Source: JACOMS01 sp051252005 (GTDB lineage: Bacteria; Pseudomonadota; Alphaproteobacteria; Caulobacterales; Maricaulaceae). From it: DNA of 64,000 nucleotides. Positions 17,236-25,982 of this stretch are shown piece by piece. The stretch is taken from assembly GCA_051252005.1 (NCBI GenBank), contig JBPOEZ010000009.1:47737-111736 (forward strand), given 5' to 3'. Each line of letters begins with the position of its first letter. Position 1 is the stretch's first letter. The translations under genes were made by a program, and so were the position numbers. The notes under the pieces were generated by a model, which saw only the letters and a program-made list of their open reading frames with translations, did no database searches and had not been told where the DNA came from.

Positions 17236-17553
17236 CTTTTTTGATGGGAATATTGTAAATAGGTGTTGGAGGCAACATGATGTGACTAAAACAAGCATAA
17301 GGGCAGGGTTTCATTAGATTGCAATTGAATAATGTGCTATCTAGGCTAGAGCATAAACTGGCATATTTTTGTACAATGTCGACGATTTTCTTTACTTAGA
17401 AATATGGTGACCCCGCGAAAAAAAAGCGTTGTCGATATCAGGCAGTGCCTTTGGGGGCAGACTTAAAAGCGCCGAGTAGCGATGCGACGCAGGCTTAAAA
17501 ATAAATGGCTGCAGTATTGGGCGCGCGTATTGAAATGCGCCCGAGCCTTTCTA
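17236..17553. other. Intergenic region between convergent genes
   Basis: 318 bases with no credible gene. Near the left-pointing NfeD gene, GGGCGC and GCGCCC form a 6-bp inverted repeat around 17519-17543 that could be a weak terminator. Nothing else recognisable. Confidence 0.4.
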
Positions 17554-18036
17554 TTATGTATCGGTTGTAAAAAGGTTTACAGTGAGAGTCGTGCCTTTAA
17601 CGGATATCACCTTTAGTTCGTCTCCCGCCTTGGCGTTACCACTCGGCATGGAAGCTCGCCATTGAGTGTCGCCAACCTGGACGCGGCCTTGACCTGTATC
17701 GAAGTCAGCGACGGCACGGACACGCATCCCAACCATTGTACGCGCGCGGTCATTAAGGTCCGAGGGGGCTTCGTTGTCGAGCTTAGGGCGTAGACGGGTG
17801 TGGCCGACAACCAACAGAATGGCCGAAAGGATAGCGAAGAGCAAAAACTGCATTTCCCACCCTAGAGGCAATATGAAGGTTATGACGCCGACAATGAGCG
17901 CCGCCACAGAAATCCAAAGGATATAGGTTGTCCCGGTCACGACTTCTAGGATCAACAAAAGCACACCCAGTATGAGCCATTTCTGGCCGTTCATACTATT
18001 GAGCAGCGTCATGAGCAAATTTCCGTCAGAATTCAT
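17554..18036 (-). CDS. NfeD-family membrane protein
   Basis: A 160-residue protein with a short N-terminal tail, two or three tightly spaced membrane segments (about 19-85: WLILGVLLLILEVVTGTTYI and the following hydrophobic blocks), and a C-terminal OB-fold of about 60 residues containing GMRVRAVADFDTGQGRVQVG and WRASMPSG. This is the short NfeD1b/YbbK-partner type lacking the protease domain. It follows the SPFH gene by 12 bases; such pairs are thought to organise membrane microdomains and maintain membrane protein quality. Confidence 0.9.
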   Translation of the reverse strand: MNSDGNLLMTLLNSMNGQKWLILGVLLLILEVVTGTTYILWISVAALIVGVITFILPLGWEMQFLLFAILSAILLVVGHTRLRPKLDNEAPSDLNDRARTMVGMRVRAVADFDTGQGRVQVGDTQWRASMPSGNAKAGDELKVISVKGTTLTVNLFTTDT

Positions 18037-18048
18037 ATGGGTCGTCCC

Positions 18049-18966
18049 TTATTTTTTAGGTTTTCCGGCTTCTAGCAAAGCGCCTAGGCCGCCCACGGTT
18101 GCCGCAAGGCTGGAAAGTTCAGCCGGAACAATAATGGTTTTTTGATTAGGTGACTTGGCAAGTTCGCCAAAGGCTTTGACATAGTCCTGCGCGACGAAAT
18201 AGTTCACAGCGTTCACATCGCCGCGTGCAATGGCGGTAGAGACCATTTCCGTGGCTTTGGCTTCGGCGAGGGCCTCGCGTTCGCGGGCCTCGGCGTCGAG
18301 GAAGGCGGCTTCTTTGCGGCCCTCGGCTTCGCGGATCGCAGCTTCTTTTTCGCCTTCCGCGTTAAGAATCTGAGACTGTTTTGAGCCTTCTGCTTGCAGA
18401 ATTTCCGCGCGCTTTTCACGTTCGGCTTTCATTTGCTTGTTCATGGCTTGTGTGATGTCGTGCGGCGGGGAGAGGTCTTTAATCTCAATCCGTGTCACCT
18501 TTGTGCCCCAAGGGTCAGTCGCCGCGTCAATCACGGTGAGAAGCTTGGCGTTGATTTCGTCGCGGCGGGATAGGACCTCATCTAGATCCATCGAGCCAAC
18601 TACCGTCCTAACATTGGTAAGGCAGAGATTTTGGATGGCGTTGTCAAGATTGTTGACCTCGTAAGCCGCTTGGCGCGGATCGATAACTTGAATAAAAACA
18701 ACAGCATCCGCGGTGACTTGAACGTTGTCTTTGGTGATGACGTCCTGCGACGGGATGTCGATCACCCGTTCACGCATATTCAGTTTGTAGCCAATATTAT
18801 CCACAAACGGGACGATAAAGGAAAGGCCGGGCCGGAGTGTTTTCGTATAGCGTCCAAAGCGTTCTACTGTGTATTCCATGCCCTGAGGAACGGCCTTGAT
18901 GGCCTTCATGATGACGACAATGCTGAGAACGACAGCGAGAATAAAAACGATACTAATGGCGTCCAT
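18049..18966 (-). CDS. SPFH/Band 7 (stomatin/QmcA-like) membrane protein
   Basis: A 305-residue stomatin-like protein. One N-terminal membrane segment (residues 5-24) is followed by the Band 7 domain: VPQGMEYTVERFGRYTKTLRPGLSF, the VIDIPSQDVITKDNVQVTADAVVF core, and a long charged helix with repeated A/E/K/R blocks (about 180-245) that forms the coiled coil of SPFH oligomers. The C-terminal region is the QmcA-type VPAELSSLA segment. Encoded together with NfeD downstream and after a peroxiredoxin gene, with a 24-base gap to the latter. Confidence 0.92.
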   Translation of the reverse strand: MDAISIVFILAVVLSIVVIMKAIKAVPQGMEYTVERFGRYTKTLRPGLSFIVPFVDNIGYKLNMRERVIDIPSQDVITKDNVQVTADAVVFIQVIDPRQAAYEVNNLDNAIQNLCLTNVRTVVGSMDLDEVLSRRDEINAKLLTVIDAATDPWGTKVTRIEIKDLSPPHDITQAMNKQMKAEREKRAEILQAEGSKQSQILNAEGEKEAAIREAEGRKEAAFLDAEAREREALAEAKATEMVSTAIARGDVNAVNYFVAQDYVKAFGELAKSPNQKTIIVPAELSSLAATVGGLGALLEAGKPKK

Positions 18967-18990
18967 AACGGCCTCCTTTACGAGCTATAA

Positions 18991-19473
18991 TTAAAGATTT
19001 TCCAGAACAAATTCTGCAGCTGAGACTTTGAACTCTCCAGGGCCTTCGACATGAAGGCATTCAACGACGCCGTCTTTCGCCACAAGAGCATAACGCTGTG
19101 AGCGCCCGCCCATGCCAAAACCTGTGCCGTCCATTTCAAGACCGACCGCTTTGGCGAAATCACCGTTTCCGTCTGCGAGCATTTGCATTTCGTCAGACAC
19201 GCCTTGGTCTTTACCCCAAGCGCCCATAACAAACACGTCGTTCACCGATGTGCAGGCAATGGCGTCAACGCCCTTGGCCTGAAATTCGGCGACTCTGTCT
19301 TTGTAACCGGGGAGATGTTTGGCAGAGCAGGTCGGCGTGAAAGCGCCAGGAACGGCAAAGAGCGCGACGCGCTTTCCGCCAAATACATCCGTTGTTGTGA
19401 CAGGCATAGGGCCATCAGGGCCCATCGTCATAAAGGTTGCCTCAGGTAATTTGTCACCGATTTTTATAGTCAT
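18991..19473 (-). CDS. Peroxiredoxin-5-type peroxidase
   Basis: A 160-residue Prx5-family (type II, AhpE/PRX5-like) enzyme. VPGAFTPTCSAKHLPGY holds the peroxidatic cysteine near residue 49; GVDAIACTSVNDVFVMGAW is the typical second block, and the terminal HVEGPGEFKVSAAEFVLENL completes the fold. Enzymes of this group reduce hydroperoxides using glutaredoxin or thioredoxin. It lies just upstream of the SPFH/NfeD pair and may be cotranscribed. This is the third peroxiredoxin gene within six kilobases but belongs to a different subfamily from the two in the sulfur island. Confidence 0.92.
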   Translation of the reverse strand: MTIKIGDKLPEATFMTMGPDGPMPVTTTDVFGGKRVALFAVPGAFTPTCSAKHLPGYKDRVAEFQAKGVDAIACTSVNDVFVMGAWGKDQGVSDEMQMLADGNGDFAKAVGLEMDGTGFGMGGRSQRYALVAKDGVVECLHVEGPGEFKVSAAEFVLENL

Positions 19474-19640
19474 TGGGAATCTCTCTTAATAGTCTGTGTT
19501 ATATATAATATGGAGAGTGCATTGCCAAAATACAAGAATAAGATCGCCGATTTCAAACGGGTATGGGTAAGGTGGTTTATAACTTCGTATCATTCTAGCA
19601 TGCAGTTGAACTGCAGAGGTCGGTTCCTTAAGTAGGGTGT

Positions 19641-20207
19641 ATGACTTTAACGACCAACCTCACAGGAAAGTTCCTTATCGCGCTTCCAGGCATGGGCGAC
19701 CCTCGATTTAAGCAGGCCGTTATATATGTCTGTTTTCACGACCAAAGCGGCGCCATGGGGATAATGATCAATAAGCAAAACGGCCCGTTTATGCTATCCA
19801 ATATGCTCAAAAATGTCGGGATTGAGGGGCAAGTCACCGTGGCAGACACACCCGTTTTGAAAGGCGGGCCTGTTGATTGGGACCGCGGATTTGTCCTGCA
19901 TTCGCCAGATTATGTCGGTGATGAAAATAGTCTTGAAATCTCTGACACGCTGCGGCTGACATGGTCGCATGATATACTGGAAGCGCTCGTCTCTGATGCA
20001 GGACCAGAGCGGGCAATACTGTCGGTTGGCTACTCAGGATGGGACGAAGGGCAGTTAGAGCACGAACTTCAAGAAAACGCATGGCTTACTGTGGAGGCTG
20101 ATGAAGCACTTATTTTTGACGCTGAAATGGACACAAAATGGGACCGCGCCATAAGAAAGCTCGGAATCACGCCAGACAGGCTCGCCCATACAGGCGGGCG
20201 AGCCTAG
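19641..20207 (+). CDS. YqgE/AlgH-family protein
   Basis: A 188-residue member of the YqgE (UPF0301) family. The N-terminal LTGKFLIALPGMGDPRFKQAVIYVC and the GAMGIMINK motif are diagnostic, as are KGGPVDWDRGFVLHS and LSVGYSGWDEGQLEHEL. Its biochemical role is unsettled; AlgH was once linked to alginate control. Its gene converges with the molybdoenzyme gene, and a strong hairpin formed by its last codons probably ends transcription. Confidence 0.93.
   Translation: MTLTTNLTGKFLIALPGMGDPRFKQAVIYVCFHDQSGAMGIMINKQNGPFMLSNMLKNVGIEGQVTVADTPVLKGGPVDWDRGFVLHSPDYVGDENSLEISDTLRLTWSHDILEALVSDAGPERAILSVGYSGWDEGQLEHELQENAWLTVEADEALIFDAEMDTKWDRAIRKLGITPDRLAHTGGRA
20179..20204 (+). terminator. Hairpin terminator embedded in the end of yqgE
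   Basis: GGCTCGCCC (20179-20187) pairs perfectly with GGGCGAGCC (20196-20204) across eight bases, just before the TAG at 20205. The next gene converges from 20237, so the hairpin could serve both strands. The following sequence is only moderately T-rich. Confidence 0.5.
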
Positions 20208-20236
20208 CCGTTTGCTTCTCCAAACTCTTTAAGAAA

Positions 20237-22435
20237 CTAAGTCGCTTCGCCAAAATTCGTGTTCATGACGGGAAGAGTGCGGATGCGCTTGCCTGTTGCT
20301 GCAAATATTGCGTTTGTAACCGCAGGAGCAATGGGCGGGGTTCCGGGTTCTCCGGCGCCGCCTAAGGGTGCGTCGCTTGTCAGGATTACCACGTCAATAT
20401 CCGGCGCGTCGTCCATTCTGACCATTTGGTAGTCATGGAAATTGCTTTGCTCTACTGCGCCGTCTTCAATGGTAATTTCGCCGTATAGAGCCGCCGTCAA
20501 TCCGTATATAATGCCGCTTTCCATTTGAGCTGCAAAGCCGTCAGGATTAACAGCCATGCCTGCATCTGCGGCGCAGACAACCTTCGTGACTTTTGGCTCT
20601 CCGCTGTTCATATCGACCGTGACAACTTCTGCGACGATCGTCATGAAACTTTCCGTGATGGCAATGCCTTGCGCTTGTCCGTCCGGGAGAGGGTTGCCCC
20701 AACCCGCTTTTTTCGCGGCGGCGTCGAGGACAGCTAAATGACGAGGTTTGTTCTGTAACAGGTTACGGCGGTAGGTGTATCCGTCGACGCCGGCTTCGTG
20801 CGCGAGTTCATCGATGAAGCTTTCCGTGAAAAAACCGTGCTGCGTATGATCAACCGAGCGCCACGGACCAAAGGGTATATGAGTTGGGCTTTCTGCAAAT
20901 TGAATGCTCTGATTGGGGATATCGTAAAATACGTCACTGGCTTCTGGCGGGTCGAGTTTATGGACGAATTGACTGTTCCAAGCGGAGGGCTTTCCGTTGT
21001 CATCAAGGCTGGCTTGAAAACGGCCCAGAACGGAAGGGCGGTAACGGTCTTGCTGGGTTGTTTCTTCGCGTGACCAAATGAGCTTAACGGGAACGCCGGC
21101 TATTTTAGCGACATCAACAGCCTTGTTCGTGAAGTCCACATCTGAGCGCCTCCCAAAGCCGCCGCCCATAAAAAAAGTATGGAGCGTGACATTTTCGATG
21201 TCCATATCAAGGTGTTTGGCCGTGGCATTACGCGTGCCAAGCGGGTTTTGTGTTCCTGCCCACAGGTCGCATTTTCCGTCCCTGACCCAAGCGGTAGCGT
21301 TCATGGGCTCCATGCAGGCATGAGCAAGGTGAGGGACTTTATATTCAGCCTTAAAGACCGACGCCGCCTCATTTATGACGCTTTCAGCGTCTCCGACTTT
21401 ATGCAGTTTCTTCTTTTTCCCCGTATCAAGCGCTGCTGCATATTGCGCGAAAATGCTGGCTTCATTGACTGCGTTAGAGGCCGATGCTGTGAACTCTACT
21501 TCAACATTTTCAAGCGCCTGTTTGGCTTGCCAGTAGCCGTCCGCGACAACGGCGACGTAAGTCCCCATATCATAGACGCCGTGAACGCCGGACATGGACA
21601 TTGCCGCTTTCACATTCATTGCAGTCACTGTTTCGCCAACAACTGGGGATGCCATAACGGCGGCATATTTCATGCCTGGAACCTTGGCATCGATTCCAAA
21701 CATAGCCGTCCCGTCAACTTTGGGCGGAATGTCTATGCGGGGCAGGGCTTTGCCCATCAAAGTGTAGTCTTTGCGGGCCTTCAAGCTTGGCCGTATGTTC
21801 GGTTTCATTTCTGATGCCGCTGCTGCGAAGTCTGCAAATGGAGCCGAACGGTTTGACGCGTCGTGATAAATATAGCTTTTCTCAACACGCAGGTCTTTTG
21901 CGGAGACATCCCAAGCCTTCGACGCTGCTTTCAATAATAGCTCGCGTGCTGCCGCGCCGGCGGTCTGCATTGCGCCAGTGCCGGTAAACCGCACAGATGT
22001 ACTCCCGCCTGTGATTTGCATGTCCATAGATTTGCTTATGGCTAAGAACGCGCCGTTGACCGTATCGTAGACCATGCCGGGAGGCTGTTTCCCGCCGAGT
22101 AAGAACTCTCTGACGAGCGGGAAGTTAGCATAGTCTTTTTCCGCAGGCGCTTCCATAACCGCCATTTTTTCCCAATCTGCATCCATTTCTTCTGCGAGCA
22201 TAGCGCTGAGGGCTGTGTGGATGCCTTGGCCCATTTCACCGTGAGGAATGATGGCTGTGACTGTGTTGTCTGGCGCGATTTTAACCCATGCTGTCAGGAG
22301 GTTCTCATTACCTTCGGTGACATGTTTCGCCAGTTTCCCCGTCCGGTCACCCGGGCGTATTGCAACACCAACGACCAAAGCGCCGCCTGCAACAAGGCCT
22401 GCGCCAATAAATCCGCGCCGTGTCCACTTACCCAT
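20237..22435 (-). CDS. Molybdopterin-binding subunit, isoquinoline 1-oxidoreductase beta-like
   Basis: A 732-residue xanthine-oxidase-family large subunit. The N-terminus has a twin-arginine signal (WTRRGFIGAGLVAGG), so the folded enzyme would be exported. LTAWVKIAPDNTVTAIIPHGEMGQGIHTAL opens the IorB-type domain; RRSDVDFTNKAVDVAKIAGVPVKLIWSREE and the closing GGAGEPGTPPIAPAVTNAIFAATG (cofactor loop and catalytic Glu region GEPG) are typical. The family hydroxylates aldehydes or N-heterocycles and uses a cytochrome partner; the substrate is unknown. Its ATG overlaps the stop of the 2Fe-2S subunit gene (TAATG). No XdhC-like maturation gene or cytochrome is seen nearby. Confidence 0.9.
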   Translation of the reverse strand: MGKWTRRGFIGAGLVAGGALVVGVAIRPGDRTGKLAKHVTEGNENLLTAWVKIAPDNTVTAIIPHGEMGQGIHTALSAMLAEEMDADWEKMAVMEAPAEKDYANFPLVREFLLGGKQPPGMVYDTVNGAFLAISKSMDMQITGGSTSVRFTGTGAMQTAGAAARELLLKAASKAWDVSAKDLRVEKSYIYHDASNRSAPFADFAAAASEMKPNIRPSLKARKDYTLMGKALPRIDIPPKVDGTAMFGIDAKVPGMKYAAVMASPVVGETVTAMNVKAAMSMSGVHGVYDMGTYVAVVADGYWQAKQALENVEVEFTASASNAVNEASIFAQYAAALDTGKKKKLHKVGDAESVINEAASVFKAEYKVPHLAHACMEPMNATAWVRDGKCDLWAGTQNPLGTRNATAKHLDMDIENVTLHTFFMGGGFGRRSDVDFTNKAVDVAKIAGVPVKLIWSREETTQQDRYRPSVLGRFQASLDDNGKPSAWNSQFVHKLDPPEASDVFYDIPNQSIQFAESPTHIPFGPWRSVDHTQHGFFTESFIDELAHEAGVDGYTYRRNLLQNKPRHLAVLDAAAKKAGWGNPLPDGQAQGIAITESFMTIVAEVVTVDMNSGEPKVTKVVCAADAGMAVNPDGFAAQMESGIIYGLTAALYGEITIEDGAVEQSNFHDYQMVRMDDAPDIDVVILTSDAPLGGAGEPGTPPIAPAVTNAIFAATGKRIRTLPVMNTNFGEAT

Positions 22436-22905
22436 TATAGACTCCCGCCTGAGTTTTTAGCCGCAGTTTTAATCGCGGCTTTAATTCGGCTATACATGCC
22501 GCAACGGCAAATGTTTCCGGCCATGGCGCTTTCAATATCGGCGTCAGAAGGGGATGGGTTGCTCGCGAGTAGGGCGGCGGCGGACATGATTTGACCTGAC
22601 TGGCAATAACCACATTGCGGGACTTGGTGCTCGATCCAAGCTTGCTGTACTGCGTGAAGGGTGCCGTCGGAAGAGGCCATACCTTCTATCGTCGTGATGG
22701 ACTGCCCTTCAACGTTTCTTATAGGCGTGACGCAGGAGCGAACGGCGTCGCCGTTTACATGCACGGTGCAGGCTCCGCAAAGCGATGCACCGCAGCCAAA
22801 TTTTGTACCCGTAAGGCCTAAATTTTCTCTGATTGCCCACAATAATGGTGTGTCTGGATCAACATCCAAGGATTGGGTTTTCCCGTTAATGTTAAGCGCA
22901 ACCAT
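22435..22905 (-). CDS. 2Fe-2S subunit, isoquinoline 1-oxidoreductase alpha-like
   Basis: A 156-residue two-cluster ferredoxin-like subunit. The plant-type cluster uses Cys38, Cys43, Cys46 and Cys58 (GCGASLCGACTVHV); the helical second cluster uses Cys98, Cys101, Cys133 and Cys135 (QCGYCQSGQ and NICRCGMY). It passes electrons from the molybdenum centre of the protein encoded directly downstream. All eight ligands are present. It has no signal peptide of its own and may be exported with the Tat-carrying partner. Confidence 0.92.
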   Translation of the reverse strand: MVALNINGKTQSLDVDPDTPLLWAIRENLGLTGTKFGCGASLCGACTVHVNGDAVRSCVTPIRNVEGQSITTIEGMASSDGTLHAVQQAWIEHQVPQCGYCQSGQIMSAAALLASNPSPSDADIESAMAGNICRCGMYSRIKAAIKTAAKNSGGSL

Positions 22906-23025
22906 AAAAATCCCCGTGTATAATACTGTAAGTCTACATCAAAAGTGTCTCAAAGGCCAATGGCGCTTTTAGAACGGCGCCCATTCAGAAACTTATGAGA
23001 GCCTTATAGGTCCGAACCCAAAGGA

Positions 23026-25014
23026 TCAGTTTTGCCCAGCAGTGCTCGCACCTCCGGAGCTGATACCGCTGGCAAGGTTGCGCTCTAGGACGAGGGCGTC
23101 GATCAATTCAGCGTAGAATATTTGAAGCTCTTTCTCTTCGGTTGTGTCCGCTTCGGGATCTGGTTCTATAAGTGGTACCTTGGGAACGCCTTGATGCGCT
23201 TTTGTCATGAACCGTTTCCACGCATCAACGGGCAGGAGGCCACCTGTAACTTTTCTCATGGATGAGTTGTCGTCATTGCCCATCCACACACCCGTGGTGT
23301 ATTGTTTTGAAAATCCGAGGAACCAAGCATCCCTAAAATCTTGGGACGTACCTGTTTTCCCGCCAAGCTCTCGGTCGCCGATGATAGCGCCGTGGCCAGT
23401 ACCGCTCGCAACTACGTCCCTGAGCATACTTAGCATTTGGCGTGAGTAGCGGGCAGGGTATACGCGTGCGGGCGTGGTGTTTGTATGGGTATAGAGAACT
23501 TCGCCGGCCGTATTGGTGATGCTTTCGATCATATAAATGTCGCGGTGAACGCCTTGATTGGCGAAAACCATATAGGCCTCGACCATATCGATAAGAGTGA
23601 CTTCCGATGCGCCCAGCGCAATAGACGGATGCGCTCTCATGTCCGTTTTAATGCCAAAACGTTTGGCGAGGGACGCTACATTAGAGGGGCCGATTTCGCT
23701 GCCAACTTGCGCTGCAATGGTGTTTATAGAGAGCTTTAAAGCTTCTCTTATCGTCATAGGGCCGCGGTAGCGTTTTGTGTAATTTTCAGGGCGCCATTTC
23801 CCGATTGTCGTGAGCTGATCCACGCGCACTGTCCCGGGTGTAAATCCGTGCTCCAAAGCGGATGCGTAAACGAAAGCCTTAAATGACGACCCTGGTTGCC
23901 GCTTGGCCTGTGCAGCGCGGTTATATTTACTGGTCGTGTAGTCTCTTCCGCCAATCAAAACGCGAATAGCCCCCGTGCTATTGTCTGTCATCACCAAAGA
24001 GCCTTCACTGACTTTCTTAGATTTTTCACTTTTGGCAATGACGGCATTGATGGATTTATGAGCTTCATCCTGCAGGGAGGTGTCAAGCGTTGTGTTGATG
24101 ATGAGATCTTTCGTATCAGACCCGACGAGTTCTTGAGCGCGCTCGGTCAGCATATCAAAAATGTGACCAACAACGGCTGGGTCTATGGCAGACGGGGCGT
24201 CTTCGATAACAACAGGCGGTCTGTTTTCGGCTTGTGCCATTTCTGTCAATGTAATCATGTTATTGGCAAGCATACGCTGTAGAACTAGTTTGGAACGTTC
24301 GCGAGCGCCTTCATAATTACGGCTTGGATCGTATCTCGACGGGGCTTTGGGCAGTGAGGCGAGCATTACGGCCTCGGCCATAGTAACATCTGCGGCAGAC
24401 TTGCCAAAGTAGCGCTGGGAGGCGGCTTCAACGCCGAATGAGCGGTTCCCGAGATCGACACGGTTGAGATACAGCTCTAAAATTTCAGGTTTGGAGAGCA
24501 CTTGTTCCATCTCAAAGGCAAGCCATGCCTCTTGAAATTTCCGGCGGTACTTCTTGTCTGGCGTTAGCAGCATGTTTTTGACGAGTTGCTGGGTCAGCGT
24601 TGACCCGCCCTGACGGGTGGTTCCAGATTTTGTATTTTCAAAAAAGGCCCGCATGATGGCTTTGCGGTCAATGCCCGCATGTTTATAAAAACGCTCATCT
24701 TCAATCGCGAGAAATGCGTTTGGCAAATAGGCGGGCATTTCGGCCAGTTTTAAAGGGCGCCCAATATGGGGACCGCGATGTCCCATGACTTGACCGTCTT
24801 TATCGAGCAGGGTTGTGTTTGGCTGTAGGTTCATTTCCCACATGGTCTCTTTATTGGGTAGAGGCGGAAGGCCTTCGAAGAGGTAGGACTTGGTCTCGTA
24901 ATACCCAATCGCAGTAATTATGAGCAAGGTTCCCAAAATGCCCAATATCAAGCGCCATTTGCGATGTGTGCGGTTGTCATTCGCCGCGTCTATGTCTGCC
25001 CTGAAGGTATGCAT
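23026..25014 (-). CDS. Class A penicillin-binding protein (PBP1-type)
   Basis: A 662-residue bifunctional murein synthase. One membrane anchor lies at residues 22-38. The GT51 glycosyltransferase domain shows EDERFYKHAGID (from residue 105), GGSTLTQQLVKN (137-148) and KRKFQEAWLA-like third motif. The transpeptidase domain has SSFK (Ser376 to Lys379), SIN (429-431) and KTG (553-555). It polymerises glycan strands and crosslinks peptides in the periplasm. Length is shorter than E. coli PBP1a (850), lacking the OB-type insertion, and close to PBP1C/alphaproteobacterial short PBP1 forms. It is divergent from the YcgN gene. Confidence 0.93.
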   Translation of the reverse strand: MHTFRADIDAANDNRTHRKWRLILGILGTLLIITAIGYYETKSYLFEGLPPLPNKETMWEMNLQPNTTLLDKDGQVMGHRGPHIGRPLKLAEMPAYLPNAFLAIEDERFYKHAGIDRKAIMRAFFENTKSGTTRQGGSTLTQQLVKNMLLTPDKKYRRKFQEAWLAFEMEQVLSKPEILELYLNRVDLGNRSFGVEAASQRYFGKSAADVTMAEAVMLASLPKAPSRYDPSRNYEGARERSKLVLQRMLANNMITLTEMAQAENRPPVVIEDAPSAIDPAVVGHIFDMLTERAQELVGSDTKDLIINTTLDTSLQDEAHKSINAVIAKSEKSKKVSEGSLVMTDNSTGAIRVLIGGRDYTTSKYNRAAQAKRQPGSSFKAFVYASALEHGFTPGTVRVDQLTTIGKWRPENYTKRYRGPMTIREALKLSINTIAAQVGSEIGPSNVASLAKRFGIKTDMRAHPSIALGASEVTLIDMVEAYMVFANQGVHRDIYMIESITNTAGEVLYTHTNTTPARVYPARYSRQMLSMLRDVVASGTGHGAIIGDRELGGKTGTSQDFRDAWFLGFSKQYTTGVWMGNDDNSSMRKVTGGLLPVDAWKRFMTKAHQGVPKVPLIEPDPEADTTEEKELQIFYAELIDALVLERNLASGISSGGASTAGQN

Positions 25015-25052
25015 GATTTTGTGTCTATCCTATTATCACGCGAGGCGCTAGC

Positions 25053-25532
25053 GTGCCCTGCATGAGTCGTGCCCAAAATACAAAATTCTGGAAAACAACG
25101 CCTATGGGCGAAATGAGCCCTGAGCAATGGGAGAGTCTTTGCGATGGTTGCGGCAAATGTTGCTGTATTCGCCTCGAAGATGAAGACACGCAAGACATCT
25201 ATATAACCGATGTAGCGTGTCACTTGTTTGATGCAGGGACATGTCAGTGTTCTGATTATAGCAACCGCTCTGTTAAAGTGCCGGATTGTGTGACGTTGAC
25301 GCCGGGCAATGTAGAGCAACTTTATTGGATGCCAATGACCTGTTCTTACCGGTTGGTGGCTAACGGCGAAGATCTACCCGAGTGGCATCATCTGGTTTCA
25401 GGCTCCAGAGATACCATCCACGAAGCCGGTATGAGCGTGCAAGACGCCGTGCAGAATGAAAAAGATGTGCCCGAAGATGACTTACCGCATCATATCGTCA
25501 TCTGGCCCGGTGAACCAGACATGGAACAATAG
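25053..25532 (+). CDS. YcgN-family cysteine-cluster protein
   Basis: A 159-residue member of UPF0260 (YcgN). FWKTTPMGEMSPEQWESLCDG and CGKCCCIRLED are diagnostic, with further cysteines at DVACHLFDAGTCQCSDY, VPDCVTL and MTCSYRL, suggesting a bound metal or Fe-S cluster. The start may be the GTG at 25053 or the ATG at 25062; the former adds only three residues. The function of the family is not established. It lies 38 bases from the divergent PBP start and shares that short promoter region. Confidence 0.9.
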   Translation: MPCMSRAQNTKFWKTTPMGEMSPEQWESLCDGCGKCCCIRLEDEDTQDIYITDVACHLFDAGTCQCSDYSNRSVKVPDCVTLTPGNVEQLYWMPMTCSYRLVANGEDLPEWHHLVSGSRDTIHEAGMSVQDAVQNEKDVPEDDLPHHIVIWPGEPDMEQ

Positions 25533-25578
25533 AGTGAACATTAGCGGCATATTCCCGGAAATTCGCTCGTAATAGCGG

Positions 25579-25606
25579 TTGACATAGGGCTTTCTCTGAC
25601 TATGTT
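25579..25606 (+). promoter_or_regulatory. Sigma-70 promoter of rpmG
   Basis: TTGACA (25579-25584) and TATGTT (25601-25606) with a 16-base spacer, 34 bases before the rpmG ATG. The consensus -35 and the position fit a strong ribosomal-protein promoter. Confidence 0.55.
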
Positions 25607-25639
25607 CCGGCAAATTATTTACGCAGGAAAGGCTCCGCT

Positions 25640-25807
25640 ATGGCTAAGCCAACAACAATTAAAATTCGCCTCAATTCCACAGCTGGAACAGGGTATTTCT
25701 ACGTGACCAAGAAAAACTCACGTACCATGACAGAAAAAATGGTTAAAAAGAAATATGACCCAGTAGTTCGCAAGCACGTGGAATTCAAAGAGGGTAAAAT
25801 TAAGTAA
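25640..25807 (+). CDS. rpmG: 50S ribosomal protein L33
   Basis: A 55-residue protein, MAKPTTIKIRLNSTAGTGYF at the start and EFKEGKIK at the end, matching the zinc-free (C-minus) form of L33: the positions of the four cysteines in C-plus L33 hold other residues. It is a component of the large ribosomal subunit near the E site. The ATG follows a GGAAAGG ribosome site. It forms its own transcription unit between a good promoter and a hairpin terminator. Confidence 0.96.
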   Translation: MAKPTTIKIRLNSTAGTGYFYVTKKNSRTMTEKMVKKKYDPVVRKHVEFKEGKIK

Positions 25808-25828
25808 GCTCGCTTACATATTTTATTT

Positions 25829-25862
25829 AAAAGCCGTCAGGGTTTCTCTGGCGGCTTTTTTA
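25829..25862 (+). terminator. Rho-independent terminator of rpmG
   Basis: AAAAGCCGTCAG (25829-25840) pairs with CTGGCGGCTTTT (one G-T pair) around GGTTTCT, ending in a run of T. A canonical intrinsic terminator, 21 bases after the rpmG stop. Confidence 0.85.
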
Positions 25863-25982
25863 TTGGCGAAAACCGTCTCGTAGCCCTTGTTTTCTGTGAC
25901 TGTGTTGTACTGCGGCTTTCATCTTGTTTTTTGTGTAAAAATAGCCCACATAAAAACTGACTATTTTTAACAGGGGTAAATC

